A DNA stretch of 64,000 nucleotides from Thermoleophilia bacterium (GTDB taxonomy: Bacteria; Actinomycetota; Thermoleophilia; Miltoncostaeales; Miltoncostaeaceae): NCBI GenBank assembly GCA_020438485.1, contig JAGQUM010000018.1, forward strand, positions 17,460 to 81,459. Direction: 5' to 3'. A program made the position numbers and the translations under genes. Shown here piece after piece: positions 35,802 to 45,989 of this stretch (position 1 is its first letter; each line of letters begins with the position of its first letter). The notes under the pieces are model-generated. The model worked only from the letters and a program-made list of their open reading frames with translations. It was not told the DNA's origin and did not search any database.

Positions 35802-35828
35802 CGGCGTGACCGCCCGGCCCCGCGGGCG

Positions 35829-36095
35829 CTAGGCCGCGCCGGCCTCCACCGGGTGCACGAAGATGCGCCGCCCCTTGCGGCCGTTCGTGAACTCCACCCG
35901 GCCGCTGACCGTCGCGAAGATGGTGTAGTCGCGCCCCATGCCGGCGCCGTCGCCGGGGTGGAACTCGCTGCCGCGCTGGCGGACGATGATCGATCCCGCG
36001 GGCACGAGTTGCCCCGAGAACACCTTCACGCCGAGGCGCTTCGCCGCGGAATCGCGACCGTTGCGGCTGGAACCGCCACCCTTCTTGTGAGCCAT
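35829..36095 (-). CDS. rpmA: 50S ribosomal protein L27
   Basis: 88 residues, [20 protein letters not shown] at the start and [21 protein letters not shown] in the core. The N-terminal tail reaches the peptidyl transferase centre. No Firmicutes-type cleavable extension is present. It lies 12 bases downstream of rplU. Confidence 0.98.
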   Translation of the reverse strand: MAHKKGGGSSRNGRDSAAKRLGVKVFSGQLVPAGSIIVRQRGSEFHPGDGAGMGRDYTIFATVSGRVEFTNGRKGRRIFVHPVEAGAA

Positions 36096-36107
36096 ATCGT
36101 CGTCCCC

Positions 36108-36407
36108 CTAGCCCGCGATGCTCTCGACGCTGACCCGCGACAGGCGCGAGCGGTGCCCGCGGCGCTTGCGGATCTTCTTCTTGGCCTTGTACGTCGCCGC
36201 GATGAGCTTGGGGCCCAGCACGTGCTCCTCGACCTTCAGCGTCACGGTGCCGCCGCCGGTGATGTCGCCGCCGGCCTCACCGACCATCAGCGTGGTGGGC
36301 TTCAGCGTCTTGCCCTCGTCCTCGCCCAGCCGGTCGACGAGAAGCGTCTCGCCCGCCTTGACGCGGTACTGCTTGCCCCCGAGGGCGATTACGGCGTAGT
36401 CCGGCAC
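36108..36407 (-). CDS. rplU: 50S ribosomal protein L21
   Basis: 99 residues from a GTG start preceded by GGGAGTCGAAG. It begins VPDYAVIALGGKQYRV and ends with the usual RRGHRSRLSRVSVESI segment. L21 binds 23S rRNA. A longer in-frame version exists but lacks conservation and runs through the probable promoter. Confidence 0.97.
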   Translation of the reverse strand: MPDYAVIALGGKQYRVKAGETLLVDRLGEDEGKTLKPTTLMVGEAGGDITGGGTVTLKVEEHVLGPKLIAATYKAKKKIRKRRGHRSRLSRVSVESIAG

Positions 36408-36484
36408 CTTCGACTCCCACGACACATTGGATATCCGGCGTCGCGGCGGGCACAGCCCGACGGCGTTCTGCGACGCGACGCCGA

Positions 36485-36490
36485 ACACTA
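36485..36490 (-). promoter_or_regulatory. Candidate -10 box of rplU-rpmA
   Basis: TAGTGT on the minus strand in the 126-base gap between rng and rplU; it would give a leader of about 70 bases. The -35 region is not clear. Confidence 0.33.
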
Positions 36491-36533
36491 CCACGCGCGG
36501 GCCCATGCTCACAGCCCCCGCGCGTCCCCCCGG

Positions 36534-37982
36534 TCAGGCCCCCGTCTTCACCTTCACCTCGTCGTCGGCCAGGGTCGGATCCGGCTCCGTGGCCACCCTC
36601 TTGCCGGTGAACTGCTCGACGATCTCCAGGCGCGCCCGGCCGTCCTCGTTCAGCATCGCGGCAGTGCGCGGGCTGACGCGGACGTGGACCGTGTCGGCCG
36701 CCATGCCCTTGACCGCCTTCGCGATGCCCCGCGAGGCTTCGATGACCACCGTCTCGTCGGACGGGATGTAGCCCGTGGTCTCGCACTCCGGGCACAGCTC
36801 GGACATCACCTCGCGCGGGCCGTCCGAGATGTTCTGGCGCGTCATCTCCACCAGCCCCAGCGGGGAGATGTCCACCACGAACGTGCGGGTGCGATCCTTC
36901 TCGAGCTCGGCGTCCAGCGCGGCCTTGACGGCCTTGCGGTTCTTGTCGTCGCTCATGTCGATGAAGTCGATGATCACGATGCCGCCGATGTCGCGCAGCC
37001 GCAGCTGGCGCACCACCTCGACGGCCGCCTCGAGGTTGGTCTTCGTGACCGTGTCCTCGAGGCGGGACCCCCCGCGCCCCACGTTGCGGCCCGAGTTGAC
37101 GTCGATGACCGTCATGGCCTCGGTGTCGTCGATGACCAGGTACCCGCCCGACGGCAGCGGCGCGCGACGCGCGAGCGTGGAGCGGATGGCTTTCTCGGCC
37201 CCGTACGTCTCGAGCAGCGGCTTGTCGCCGTCGTGCAGGCGCACGCGGTCGGCCATGCCGGGGGACGTGCGTCGCAGGAACGTCACGATGCGCTCGTGCT
37301 GAACGGGCTCGTCCACGATGACCTCGTCGACGTGGCCGTGCAGCAGGTCGCGGATGACGCGCAGGGACGCGTCCATCTCGCTGTAGAGCAGCGACGGCGA
37401 CTTGACCTTCTCGGCGCGCTGGGAGAGCGCCCCCCACAGGCGCCGCAGCGCCGTGTAGTCGCGGGCGATGTCGTCGGCCGACGCCCCCACCGCGGCGGTG
37501 CGCACGATGAGGCCACCCTCGAGGGGCAGCGCGCCGCAGATTCGGCGCAGGCGGCGGCGCTCGTCGTCGAGCAGTTTGCGGCTGACGCCGACGCCGTCGC
37601 CGTACGGGACGTACACGACGAACCGCCCGGCCAGGGAGAGTTGCATGGTGAGGCGGCAGCCCTTCGTGCCCATCGGGTCCTTGGTCGCCTGGACCAGGAT
37701 CTCGTCGCCCTTCTTGATGAGGTCGGCGATCTGCCTCTTGTGCTTGGGCACGCCCATCGCGACGATCTCGTCGACGTGGAGGAAGCCGCTCTTCTCGAGG
37801 CCGACGTCGATGAACGCCGCCTCCATGCCGGCCAGCACGTTGCCGACCTTGCCCTTCCAGACGTGGCCGACGACGGACCGCTGCCCGCGCCTTTCGATGT
37901 GTACCTCCGCCGTGCGGCCGTCCTCCACGAGGGCCACCCGCGTCTCCCACGGGTCGACGGAGACCAGGATCTTGGTGTTCAG
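36534..37982 (-). CDS. rng: Ribonuclease E/G family endoribonuclease
   Basis: 482 residues. The S1-containing N-terminus (KILVSVDPWETRVALVEDG, GNVLAGMEAAFIDVG) leads to the catalytic domain, with Asp294 in DVNSGR and the DFIDM motif, then the zinc-link CPEC. It cleaves single-stranded RNA in rRNA/tRNA maturation and mRNA decay. No ATG, GTG or TTG fits the conserved N-terminus; a CTG at 37982, just after GAGGAGGAGAG and overlapping the upstream stop as CTGA, is the likely start. It sits between the cell-shape genes and rplU, as in many actinobacteria. Confidence 0.93.
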   Translation of the reverse strand: MNTKILVSVDPWETRVALVEDGRTAEVHIERRGQRSVVGHVWKGKVGNVLAGMEAAFIDVGLEKSGFLHVDEIVAMGVPKHKRQIADLIKKGDEILVQATKDPMGTKGCRLTMQLSLAGRFVVYVPYGDGVGVSRKLLDDERRRLRRICGALPLEGGLIVRTAAVGASADDIARDYTALRRLWGALSQRAEKVKSPSLLYSEMDASLRVIRDLLHGHVDEVIVDEPVQHERIVTFLRRTSPGMADRVRLHDGDKPLLETYGAEKAIRSTLARRAPLPSGGYLVIDDTEAMTVIDVNSGRNVGRGGSRLEDTVTKTNLEAAVEVVRQLRLRDIGGIVIIDFIDMSDDKNRKAVKAALDAELEKDRTRTFVVDISPLGLVEMTRQNISDGPREVMSELCPECETTGYIPSDETVVIEASRGIAKAVKGMAADTVHVRVSPRTAAMLNEDGRARLEIVEQFTGKRVATEPDPTLADDEVKVKTGA

Positions 37983-38830
37983 CTCTCCTCCTCGGAGGCT
38001 TCGGGATGATCGGGTGAGCGGCGGAGGCGGGTCGCGACGAACCCCACGAGGTGCGTCGCGCCGAACGCGACGCCCGCGCGGATGACGGGCCTCCAGCCGG
38101 GCAGCGCGGCGGTGAGCCCGCGTGCGGTCTGCCTCCATACGGGTGCCGCGAGGGCGACGCCGACCGCCTCCCCCGCCTGAATCCCCTGCGGCTGTTCGCC
38201 GGCGAGATTGCCCACGTCGGCCGCCATGCGGGCCTGCAGGCCGGTGAGCACCGACGAGGACGCGCGGGATCCGGACAACAGCGTGACGACCGCGGCGCGG
38301 ACGGCGCCCCGGTTCACGATGCCCTGGGTGGCGCTCTCGCGCAGCGGCGCGCTGGTGCGCGCCGCTGCGACAGCACGCATGCCAAGCCGCCGGATGACGG
38401 CCTCGCGCAGGTCCTCGGCGCCGGCGTCGTCCAGGAACTCCAACGGGAACGCCACGCCGACGCCCAGGTCGGGCTCGGCCCGCAGCGCCTCGACGGCCGC
38501 CCGCCGCTCCGTGGCGGTGCCGACGACGGCCACCAGCACGTCGCCGCCGGCGCGTCGCTGGTCGGCGAGGCGTTCGGCCACGGATGCGAGGTCGGCGCGG
38601 GGCGTGAGCGCACACACGATGAGGTCGTCGTCGATGGGGGCGCGAACGGGCTGACCGAGGGCCGCGGAGACCGCCGCGGTGGCGTCGCGGTCGCCCGCAT
38701 CCATCACGCTGACGCTGGCGCCCTGCGCGGCCCCGCGGGCGGACATGACCACGGCGAGCCCGAGCGGCTTGCCGCGCGACACGCCGGCCTTCACGCCGCG
38801 GCGGGCGAGCGACGGGGGCGGCTTGGCCAT
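37979..38830 (-). CDS. Uncharacterised protein, GTPase-remnant plus DUF697-like C-terminus
   Basis: 283 residues. The middle part (DDDLIVCALTPRADLASV, then GGDVLVAVVGTATERRAAV) alternates strands and helices like the second half of a small GTPase, with VVGT where NKxD would be and no P-loop anywhere. The C-terminal half (VLTGLQARMAADVGNLAGEQ and an amphipathic, moderately hydrophobic tail) recalls DUF697. The start shares one base with the rodA stop (TGATG), and the stop overlaps rng. The context suggests a role linked to cell shape. The family assignment is tentative. Confidence 0.7.
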   Translation of the reverse strand: MAKPPPSLARRGVKAGVSRGKPLGLAVVMSARGAAQGASVSVMDAGDRDATAAVSAALGQPVRAPIDDDLIVCALTPRADLASVAERLADQRRAGGDVLVAVVGTATERRAAVEALRAEPDLGVGVAFPLEFLDDAGAEDLREAVIRRLGMRAVAAARTSAPLRESATQGIVNRGAVRAAVVTLLSGSRASSSVLTGLQARMAADVGNLAGEQPQGIQAGEAVGVALAAPVWRQTARGLTAALPGWRPVIRAGVAFGATHLVGFVATRLRRSPDHPEASEEES

Positions 38831-40002
38831 CAGATATTCACCCGGCGGCGGCCGATGGCGATCAGCAGGCCGATCGCCGCGAAGTTGGTGAGTGTGTGGC
38901 TGCCGCCGTAGCTCAGGAACGGCAGCGGAATTCCGGTAACGGGCATCACGCCGATGTTCATGCCGATGTTGACGAACACCTGAAAGATAAACATCGCGGC
39001 GACCGCGTCCGCGACGACCTGCTCGAACTGGGTGGGTGCGCGCGCCGAGATCCGCAGGGCCCGCCACACCACGATGCCGAACAGGATAATCACGACGGCG
39101 GACCCGATGAACCCGAACATCTCGCCGACCACGCTGAAGATGAAGTCGGTGTGGTGCTCCGGGATGAACGCCCGGGTCGACTGGGTGGCCCCGTCGGCCC
39201 CCTTGCCCGTGGCGCCGCCCGCACCGATGCCGATCTTGGCCTGCGTGATCTGCAGGCGCGTGTCGGAGTCCACCGAGTCCGGGTTGAACAGCACGGTGAT
39301 GCGGGCCGCCTGATAGTCCTTCAGCACGGGCAGGCCGATGGCCGGCAGCACGCCCACGACCAGCACTACCAGCGCCACGAGCGAGCCCCCCATCACGGCG
39401 AAGTGCTGCCAGGGCGTGAGGATCATGACCAGCACGCCCAGGTAGATCGCCCAGTACACCAGCGACGTGCCCAGGTCCGGCTGCATGAACACGACGAGCG
39501 CGGGGACGGCCGTCACCAGCCCCAGGAAGGCGGTGAGCCGCCACGGTTCCATCTCGCCCATGCGCTCCACGGCGAGCCCCGAGAGGATGAGGACCATCAG
39601 GACCTTGCCGAACTCGGACGGCTGCAGGCCGAACGGCCCGACGTCGATCCAGCGCACCGACCCGTTGACCGAGCCGCCGATGGCGAACACCACGGCGAGC
39701 GCGCCGAGCAGCGCACCCAGCAGCACCCAGGGCACGCTCTGCAGCCACTCGGGGTTGATGGACGCGACGACCGCGAACACCACCACGCCGGCGACGACGA
39801 ACATCAACTGCCGATCGAAGTAGTACGTCGGCTGGCTGCGGACGTCGGTTTTCGTGCCCTCGCGAATCACGTACAGGCCCCAGGCGCTGAGCCCCGCGAC
39901 CACCAGCATCAGCAGCCAGTCGAGCCCGGCCACCATCTCGCGGGCCCGGTCGGCGACGGGCGTGTGTTCGGAGGCGCGGCGGCTCTGGGTGAGGATGCTC
40001 AT
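38830..40002 (-). CDS. rodA: RodA, SEDS-family peptidoglycan glycosyltransferase
   Basis: 390 residues with about ten membrane helices. SEDS signatures include GSVRWIDVGPFGLQPSEFGK, VFMQPDLGTSLVY, PEHHTDFIFSVVGEMFG and GIPLPFLSYGG. RodA polymerises lipid II glycan strands in the elongasome with its partner PBP2, encoded 4 bases upstream. It belongs to the mreBCD-mrdA-rodA operon. Confidence 0.96.
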   Translation of the reverse strand: MSILTQSRRASEHTPVADRAREMVAGLDWLLMLVVAGLSAWGLYVIREGTKTDVRSQPTYYFDRQLMFVVAGVVVFAVVASINPEWLQSVPWVLLGALLGALAVVFAIGGSVNGSVRWIDVGPFGLQPSEFGKVLMVLILSGLAVERMGEMEPWRLTAFLGLVTAVPALVVFMQPDLGTSLVYWAIYLGVLVMILTPWQHFAVMGGSLVALVVLVVGVLPAIGLPVLKDYQAARITVLFNPDSVDSDTRLQITQAKIGIGAGGATGKGADGATQSTRAFIPEHHTDFIFSVVGEMFGFIGSAVVIILFGIVVWRALRISARAPTQFEQVVADAVAAMFIFQVFVNIGMNIGVMPVTGIPLPFLSYGGSHTLTNFAAIGLLIAIGRRRVNI

Positions 40003-40006
40003 GGGA

Positions 40007-41959
40007 TCAGTCGGCCTTGCGGGGCGTGCCGCACAGGCCGGGGTCGAACTTCGTGGGCCCGTACGCCGCTATGACGTTGCAGACTGCCGGAGCGGCCGCC
40101 GTCGCGCCCGTGCCGCCGTACTCCACCATCACGGCCACGACGATCCGCGGACGGTCGGCGGGCGCGTAGCCGACGAACCACGAATGCGAGATGCCGACCT
40201 TGTTGGTCTGCGCCGTGCCGGTCTTGCCGGCGATGACGGGGCCACCCGATGCGGCCACCGGGCCGAACACCGACGTGGCCGTGCCGTTCGCGCCCGTGGT
40301 GACGAGCTTCAGCCCGTCGTGGAGGACGTTCATCGTGGAGGGCTTGATCCCGATCGGCTGCGGCGGGTGGGCACCGGCAAGCTGGCGCACCAGGCTGCCG
40401 GCGGGGGTCTGGACGCGCTCACCCAGCGTAGGGGTCACCAGCTTGCCGCCGTTCGCGATGGCGGCGAACGCCACGGCCATCTGCAGCGGCGTCACCTGCA
40501 CGTCGCCCTGGCCCATCGCCATGTTGATGTTGTCACCGGGCTGCCAGTTGTTCGTGCGGCCGTCGCCGTAGTCGTACGTCTTCTTCCACGCGACGTCAGG
40601 GATCCGCGCCGCTCCCTCGCCGGGCAGGTCGATGCCCGTGGGGCGGCCCAGGCCGTACTTCTCGGCCCACCGCTGCTGCAGCTGCGTGCCCGTCCGGTCG
40701 TAGTAGTGCCAGTACTGGTTGCCGAGGAGCGCGAAGATCGTGTTGCTCGACCATTCCAGGGCGCCGGGCATGCTCAGCTCGCCCTGGTTCTCCTTGTCGA
40801 AGTTGCAGATCTCGATGTCGTACAGCGGCACGCACTGGCCGGAGTGCATCACGGTGCCGGGCGTCAGCCCCACCGGCGGCCTGCTGCCCGGCACGGGGAG
40901 CGGGGTCTCCAGCGCCCCGGTCAGCGTGATCGGCTTGAACGTGGAGCCCGGCGGGTAGCCGCCCTGCATGAACCGCGAATACGTGGGGTTGCCCGCGTCC
41001 TTGCGGTAGTAGGCCCTGATCCGCTTCATCCGGCCGCGCACGAAGTCCTCGGGGTCGTAGGTCGGGTACGAGGCCATGCCCAGCACCTCGCCCGTCTCGG
41101 GGTCCAGCGCGACGCCCGCGGCGCCCGTCGCCTGGTAGTTCGTGGCGACCCGTTCCCGCAACTGATCCTGCAGCGCCCTCTGGACCCTCATGTCGAGCGA
41201 CACCACCAGCGTGTTGCCCGGCGTGGGCGACACCGTCTCGTACACGCCGCCGCCGACGGGGCGGCCCGTGGCGTCCACCTCGACGGTCTCGCGTCCCTTG
41301 GTGCCCTTCAGGTAGCTCTCGTATTCCTGCTCCAGGCCGGCCTTGCCGACGATCTCGTTACCGACATAGCCCTGCTGCTTGTAGCGCTCGGCGTCGTCGG
41401 CGTTGATCGACCCCGTGAAACCCAGCACGTGCGCCGCGTACTCGCCCATCGGGTACGTGCGCACGTACCCGCGCTGCAGCGACACGCCCGGGAAGTCGCC
41501 CTGGCGCTCGGCGAACGCCGCCCGCAACGCCAGCGGCACGTCCTTGGCGAGGATCACGGCGTCGTACGGGGTGTCCTGCTCCGCGATCGCGAGGTCCTTG
41601 AGCATGGGGCGCGGAGGCTTCCCCAGCACCTGCGCAAGTGACCGGATGACGCTCTGGCGGCGCGGGTTGCGCAGGTCGAGAGGCCGGGCCACCAGGTTCC
41701 ACCCCTGGCGCACCGTGGCGAGCACGTCGCCGTTGCGATCCACGATCGTGCCGCGCTGAGCGGGCAGGTCGATGACGCGGATGCGGTTCTGGTCGGCCTG
41801 GTTCGCGTACGCCTGGCCTCCGATGACCTGCAGGAACCACAGGCGCGTCACGAGGATCCCCAGCAGCACGACGGCCGCCACACCCAGCGCCGCGATGCGC
41901 ATGGCGCTGGCGGGGGTCAGCGGCCCGCGGCCCGACGCGGACGGCCGTCGGCCCGTCAC
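40007..41959 (-). CDS. mrdA: Penicillin-binding protein 2 (class B transpeptidase)
   Basis: 650 residues from a GTG start. One N-terminal membrane helix (about 22-44) is followed by the PBP dimerisation domain (QRGTIVDRNGDVLA). The transpeptidase domain has Ser339 in PPGSTFKP, SSN in EWSSNTIF and Lys579 in GKTGTAQ. It crosslinks peptidoglycan made by RodA during side-wall growth. The start overlaps the mreD stop (GTGA). Confidence 0.96.
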   Translation of the reverse strand: MTGRRPSASGRGPLTPASAMRIAALGVAAVVLLGILVTRLWFLQVIGGQAYANQADQNRIRVIDLPAQRGTIVDRNGDVLATVRQGWNLVARPLDLRNPRRQSVIRSLAQVLGKPPRPMLKDLAIAEQDTPYDAVILAKDVPLALRAAFAERQGDFPGVSLQRGYVRTYPMGEYAAHVLGFTGSINADDAERYKQQGYVGNEIVGKAGLEQEYESYLKGTKGRETVEVDATGRPVGGGVYETVSPTPGNTLVVSLDMRVQRALQDQLRERVATNYQATGAAGVALDPETGEVLGMASYPTYDPEDFVRGRMKRIRAYYRKDAGNPTYSRFMQGGYPPGSTFKPITLTGALETPLPVPGSRPPVGLTPGTVMHSGQCVPLYDIEICNFDKENQGELSMPGALEWSSNTIFALLGNQYWHYYDRTGTQLQQRWAEKYGLGRPTGIDLPGEGAARIPDVAWKKTYDYGDGRTNNWQPGDNINMAMGQGDVQVTPLQMAVAFAAIANGGKLVTPTLGERVQTPAGSLVRQLAGAHPPQPIGIKPSTMNVLHDGLKLVTTGANGTATSVFGPVAASGGPVIAGKTGTAQTNKVGISHSWFVGYAPADRPRIVVAVMVEYGGTGATAAAPAVCNVIAAYGPTKFDPGLCGTPRKAD

Positions 41960-42540
41960 AGCCGCAGCCCCGGCTCGTAGTTGCGGGGCGCGTCCAGCAG
42001 GCGGCGCGCCGCCAGGGCCACCAGCGGGTACAGCAGCACGGTCAGCGCCAGCGTCGGCATCAGCACCCGCTGCACGAACTCCGCGGCCAGCAGCGTGCGC
42101 CCGTCGGCCACCTGCAGGGCCGCGTACCCCACCTGCACTGCCACGGCGGCGCCTGCGGTCATCACGACGCCGGGCAGCACGCCGTGCGACTCCGGGGCCT
42201 CGCAGTAGCGCCCGCAGAACCAGCCGACCACCAGGTACAGCAGGGCGTAGGCCCCCAGCGTATCCACGGGCGAGGTGAGCTCCATGAGCAGGCCGCCGGC
42301 GAAGCCGGCGACGGCGCCCGCGAGGCGCCCTCGCATGAGGGCGACGCACACCACCACCGCGGCCAGGACATCGGGCGTGCCGTCGGCCAGGCGCATGTAG
42401 ACGAGCACGGACACCTGGGCGAGCGCGGCGACCACGACCAGCGCCGCGACGCGGCCCAGGCGAGGCCGGTCGGCGGGCGGCGCCGGAGCGGCGGAGTCGC
42501 CCGGGCCTACGACGATGATCGGGGGCGGCTCGGTGCTCAC
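41956..42540 (-). CDS. mreD: Rod shape-determining protein MreD
   Basis: 194 residues from a GTG start. About five membrane helices with the family stretch GFAGGLLMELTSPVDTLGAYAL. The first 30 residues are a proline/alanine-rich cytoplasmic tail. MreD links MreC and the peptidoglycan machinery. GTGA overlaps occur at both ends (mreC upstream, mrdA downstream). Confidence 0.9.
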   Translation of the reverse strand: MSTEPPPIIVVGPGDSAAPAPPADRPRLGRVAALVVVAALAQVSVLVYMRLADGTPDVLAAVVVCVALMRGRLAGAVAGFAGGLLMELTSPVDTLGAYALLYLVVGWFCGRYCEAPESHGVLPGVVMTAGAAVAVQVGYAALQVADGRTLLAAEFVQRVLMPTLALTVLLYPLVALAARRLLDAPRNYEPGLRL

Positions 42541-43451
42541 GGGTACGCCGCCCGCTCGCGCGCCCGGTCGGTGCGGGGCGCCAGCACCACGACGTACGTC
42601 AGCGGCTGGGGGCGCACGAACGGTGTCAGCTGGACGGTCCACTCGGCGTCGGTCTCCTCGGCGCCCGCGCCACTGACCCACCCCACCGGGATGCCCGCCG
42701 GATACAGGGATTGCAGGCCCGTCCCGGACCCGCGGCCCGCCGTGTACGCGATGTCGTTGGCCTCCACCTGGGCACGCCTGGGAATGCCGGTGACCTCCAT
42801 CTCGCCGACCACCGTCGGCTGCGCCAGGCCGAACACCCCGGCGCCGGCGCCGGCGCGCGACGGCAGCAGCGTGACACCAACGGCCATGGAGCCGTCACTG
42901 ATGAACGTCACGGTGCTGTAGTGCGACGACGCACGGGTGATGACGCCCGCGAGGGCCGCATCGACCTGCTCACCGGAGGCCAGCACCGGGGAGCCCACCA
43001 CCACGCCGTCGGCGGTGCCCACGTTGAGGTCGGCGCGGTCGTACCACGCCGACGGCGACGCGTTGATGATCATGGCGGGACGCTCGGTGTAATCGCGCCG
43101 CCAGTCGTCGGCCTCCTTCTTGATCCACCCGTCGATGCCCTTGAGCTGCTCCAGCGTGGCCGCCTGCTGCTGACGGAACTGCCCCTCGGCGATCTGGGTG
43201 CGCAGCGCCTGGTTCTCCTTCTCGAACCTCGCGGCGCGCTCGCGCGCGTCGGACACGTCGCGCAGCCACGACCACCCGTCTCGCAGCGGCTTCACGGCTT
43301 TGGACGTGATGCCCTGGAACGGCGCCATGATGCCGCCCACGCCTCGCTGCAGCGCGTGCAGCGGGCCGCCTGCCCCCTCCGCGGCGAACGCCGTGAACAG
43401 CAGCACGCACAGGAGGGCGAGCCCGGCGGTGATGGCCCGCCTGGTCGCCAC
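42537..43451 (-). CDS. mreC: Rod shape-determining protein MreC
   Basis: 304 residues. A membrane segment (about 7-25), a coiled coil (about 65-115) and the beta-barrel MreC core (YDRADLNVGTADGVVVGSPVL) are visible. The protein scaffolds the elongasome outside the membrane. The GTG at 43451 lacks a ribosome binding site; an in-frame CTG 39 bases further upstream follows GAGG at good spacing and would add a 13-residue cytoplasmic tail, so the start is uncertain. Confidence 0.92.
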   Translation of the reverse strand: MATRRAITAGLALLCVLLFTAFAAEGAGGPLHALQRGVGGIMAPFQGITSKAVKPLRDGWSWLRDVSDARERAARFEKENQALRTQIAEGQFRQQQAATLEQLKGIDGWIKKEADDWRRDYTERPAMIINASPSAWYDRADLNVGTADGVVVGSPVLASGEQVDAALAGVITRASSHYSTVTFISDGSMAVGVTLLPSRAGAGAGVFGLAQPTVVGEMEVTGIPRRAQVEANDIAYTAGRGSGTGLQSLYPAGIPVGWVSGAGAEETDAEWTVQLTPFVRPQPLTYVVVLAPRTDRARERAAYP

Positions 43452-43568
43452 CTTGCGGCGGCCGAGGGGTGTGTCGGGCTGGGTGGCCAGAGAACCTCGC
43501 TTGATCGTGCGCTGGAACGGGCCGGCGTTCGCGCCGGTGGATTCCGATCGCGCCCGCCGCGGGCCGCG

Positions 43569-44669
<1,101 letters not shown>

Positions 44670-44745
44670 TCACGGTATCCGCTGGCACCGCGATTCTCCA
44701 CTCATGCGGGGGGTTCGCTACCATGACGTCTTGACTTCGACGCCC

Positions 44746-44949
44746 ATGTTTGCGGATGACAACAGTTCTTCCCGTCGTGCAATGCGGCGTGCAAGAACGG
44801 AGGAGCGGGCCCGCGAGCAGCGGCGAGCAGAGATCCTCGACACGCTGCGGCGGCTGAAGGAGGACGCGGGCGACCCCGCCGCCCAGGCGGCGGCCGAGCG
44901 CAGGGCCCGCCGCCAGGACGTGCTGGACCGCTACCCGCCGCTGTATTAG
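44746..44949 (+). CDS. Small charged helical protein, function unknown
   Basis: 67 residues, almost all one charged helix or coiled coil (RTEERAREQRRAEILDTLRRL), ending RYPPLY. TACCAT at 44719-44724 is a plausible -10 box; a leaderless start at the in-frame TTG (44731) is an alternative to the ATG at 44746. It is divergent from mreB and its stop overlaps the maf stop on the other strand (TTAG). No family is recognised. Confidence 0.6.
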   Translation: MFADDNSSSRRAMRRARTEERAREQRRAEILDTLRRLKEDAGDPAAQAAAERRARRQDVLDRYPPLY

Positions 44950-45563
44950 CCCGCCGCGGCGGGCGACCACGGTGCGATGCCGGCCCGCTCGAGCAGCTTC
45001 CCCGTGGCGGCCATGGGGAGGCCCACGACGGCCGTGTAGTCGCCGCGGATGCCGTCCACCAGCACGCACCCGTACCCCTGGATGGCGTATCCGCCGGCCT
45101 TGCCCTGCCACTCGCCCGTCGCGACGTACCACTCGGCCAGGTCGGGGCTGACCCACCGCATCGAGACCTCGACGGTCTCCATCTGCTCCCACTCCCGGCC
45201 GTCGTCGCGCAGCACCACGACGCCGCTGAGCACCTCGTGCGTGCGCCCCGCCAGGGCGTGGACCATGCGCAGGGCTGCGGCCTCGTCGGGGGGTTGCCCC
45301 AGCGTGACGCCGTCGAGCGCGACCTCGGTGTCGCACCCCAGCACCACGCCCCCGGCCGGCACGCCCGCGCGAGCCGCGACCTCGCGCGCCTTGCCCCGCG
45401 CGTTGTCCATCACGCGCCCGTGCGGGTCCGGCCCGGGCCCGGCCTCCTCGAAGCGGGAGACCTCGACACGGAACGGAACCCCCAGGCGCCCCAGCAGTTC
45501 GCTGCGCCGGGGCGACGCGGAGGCCAGCAGGATGCGGGGCGCATCCCCGCCCGGGGGCGCCAC
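44946..45563 (-). CDS. maf: Maf-family nucleoside triphosphate pyrophosphatase
   Basis: 205 residues from a GTG start. The signature LLASASPRRSELL near the N-terminus, the catalytic GCDTEVALDG and the closing GDYTAVVGLPM are all present. Maf enzymes hydrolyse dTTP/UTP or modified nucleotides and influence division. It is 12 bases downstream of ndk, forming a nucleotide-pool pair. Confidence 0.94.
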   Translation of the reverse strand: MAPPGGDAPRILLASASPRRSELLGRLGVPFRVEVSRFEEAGPGPDPHGRVMDNARGKAREVAARAGVPAGGVVLGCDTEVALDGVTLGQPPDEAAALRMVHALAGRTHEVLSGVVVLRDDGREWEQMETVEVSMRWVSPDLAEWYVATGEWQGKAGGYAIQGYGCVLVDGIRGDYTAVVGLPMAATGKLLERAGIAPWSPAAAG

Positions 45564-45575
45564 GGTGGGGCCCGG

Positions 45576-45989
45576 CTAGCTCAGCTCGGGGAAGTGCAGG
45601 CCCAGCTCGCGGACGCCCGATTCGGGGCTGTCGGAGCCGTGAATGATGTTCTCGCCCACCTCGAGCGCGTAGTCGCCGCGGATGGTGCCCGGGGCGGAGT
45701 CCAGCGGGTTCGTGGCGCCCATCATGGTGCGCAGCGCCGCGACCGCCCCGTCGGGGCCCTCGACGGCCATCATCACGACGGGACCCGACGTGATGAACTG
45801 CACCAGCTCGCCGAAGAACGGCCGCTCCCGGTGCTCGCCGTAGTGCTCCTCGGCGGCCTCGCGGGTCATCACCGTCTTCTTCAGACCGACGATCTCAAGG
45901 CCACGGCGCTCGATGCGGGAGACGATCTCCCCGGTCAGCCCCTTGGCGACGCCGTCGGGCTTGACCATGACGAAAGAGCGCTCGCTCAA
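45576..45989 (-). CDS. ndk: Nucleoside diphosphate kinase
   Basis: 137 residues. The phosphorylated residue is His117 (ENIIHGSDS), and [13 protein letters not shown] starts the fold. It equilibrates nucleoside di- and triphosphates. The start is TTG at 45989: GGAGG lies seven bases upstream and the TTG overlaps the stop of the preceding membrane-protein gene (TTGA). The longer open frame upstream has no conservation. Confidence 0.96.
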   Translation of the reverse strand: MSERSFVMVKPDGVAKGLTGEIVSRIERRGLEIVGLKKTVMTREAAEEHYGEHRERPFFGELVQFITSGPVVMMAVEGPDGAVAALRTMMGATNPLDSAPGTIRGDYALEVGENIIHGSDSPESGVRELGLHFPELS

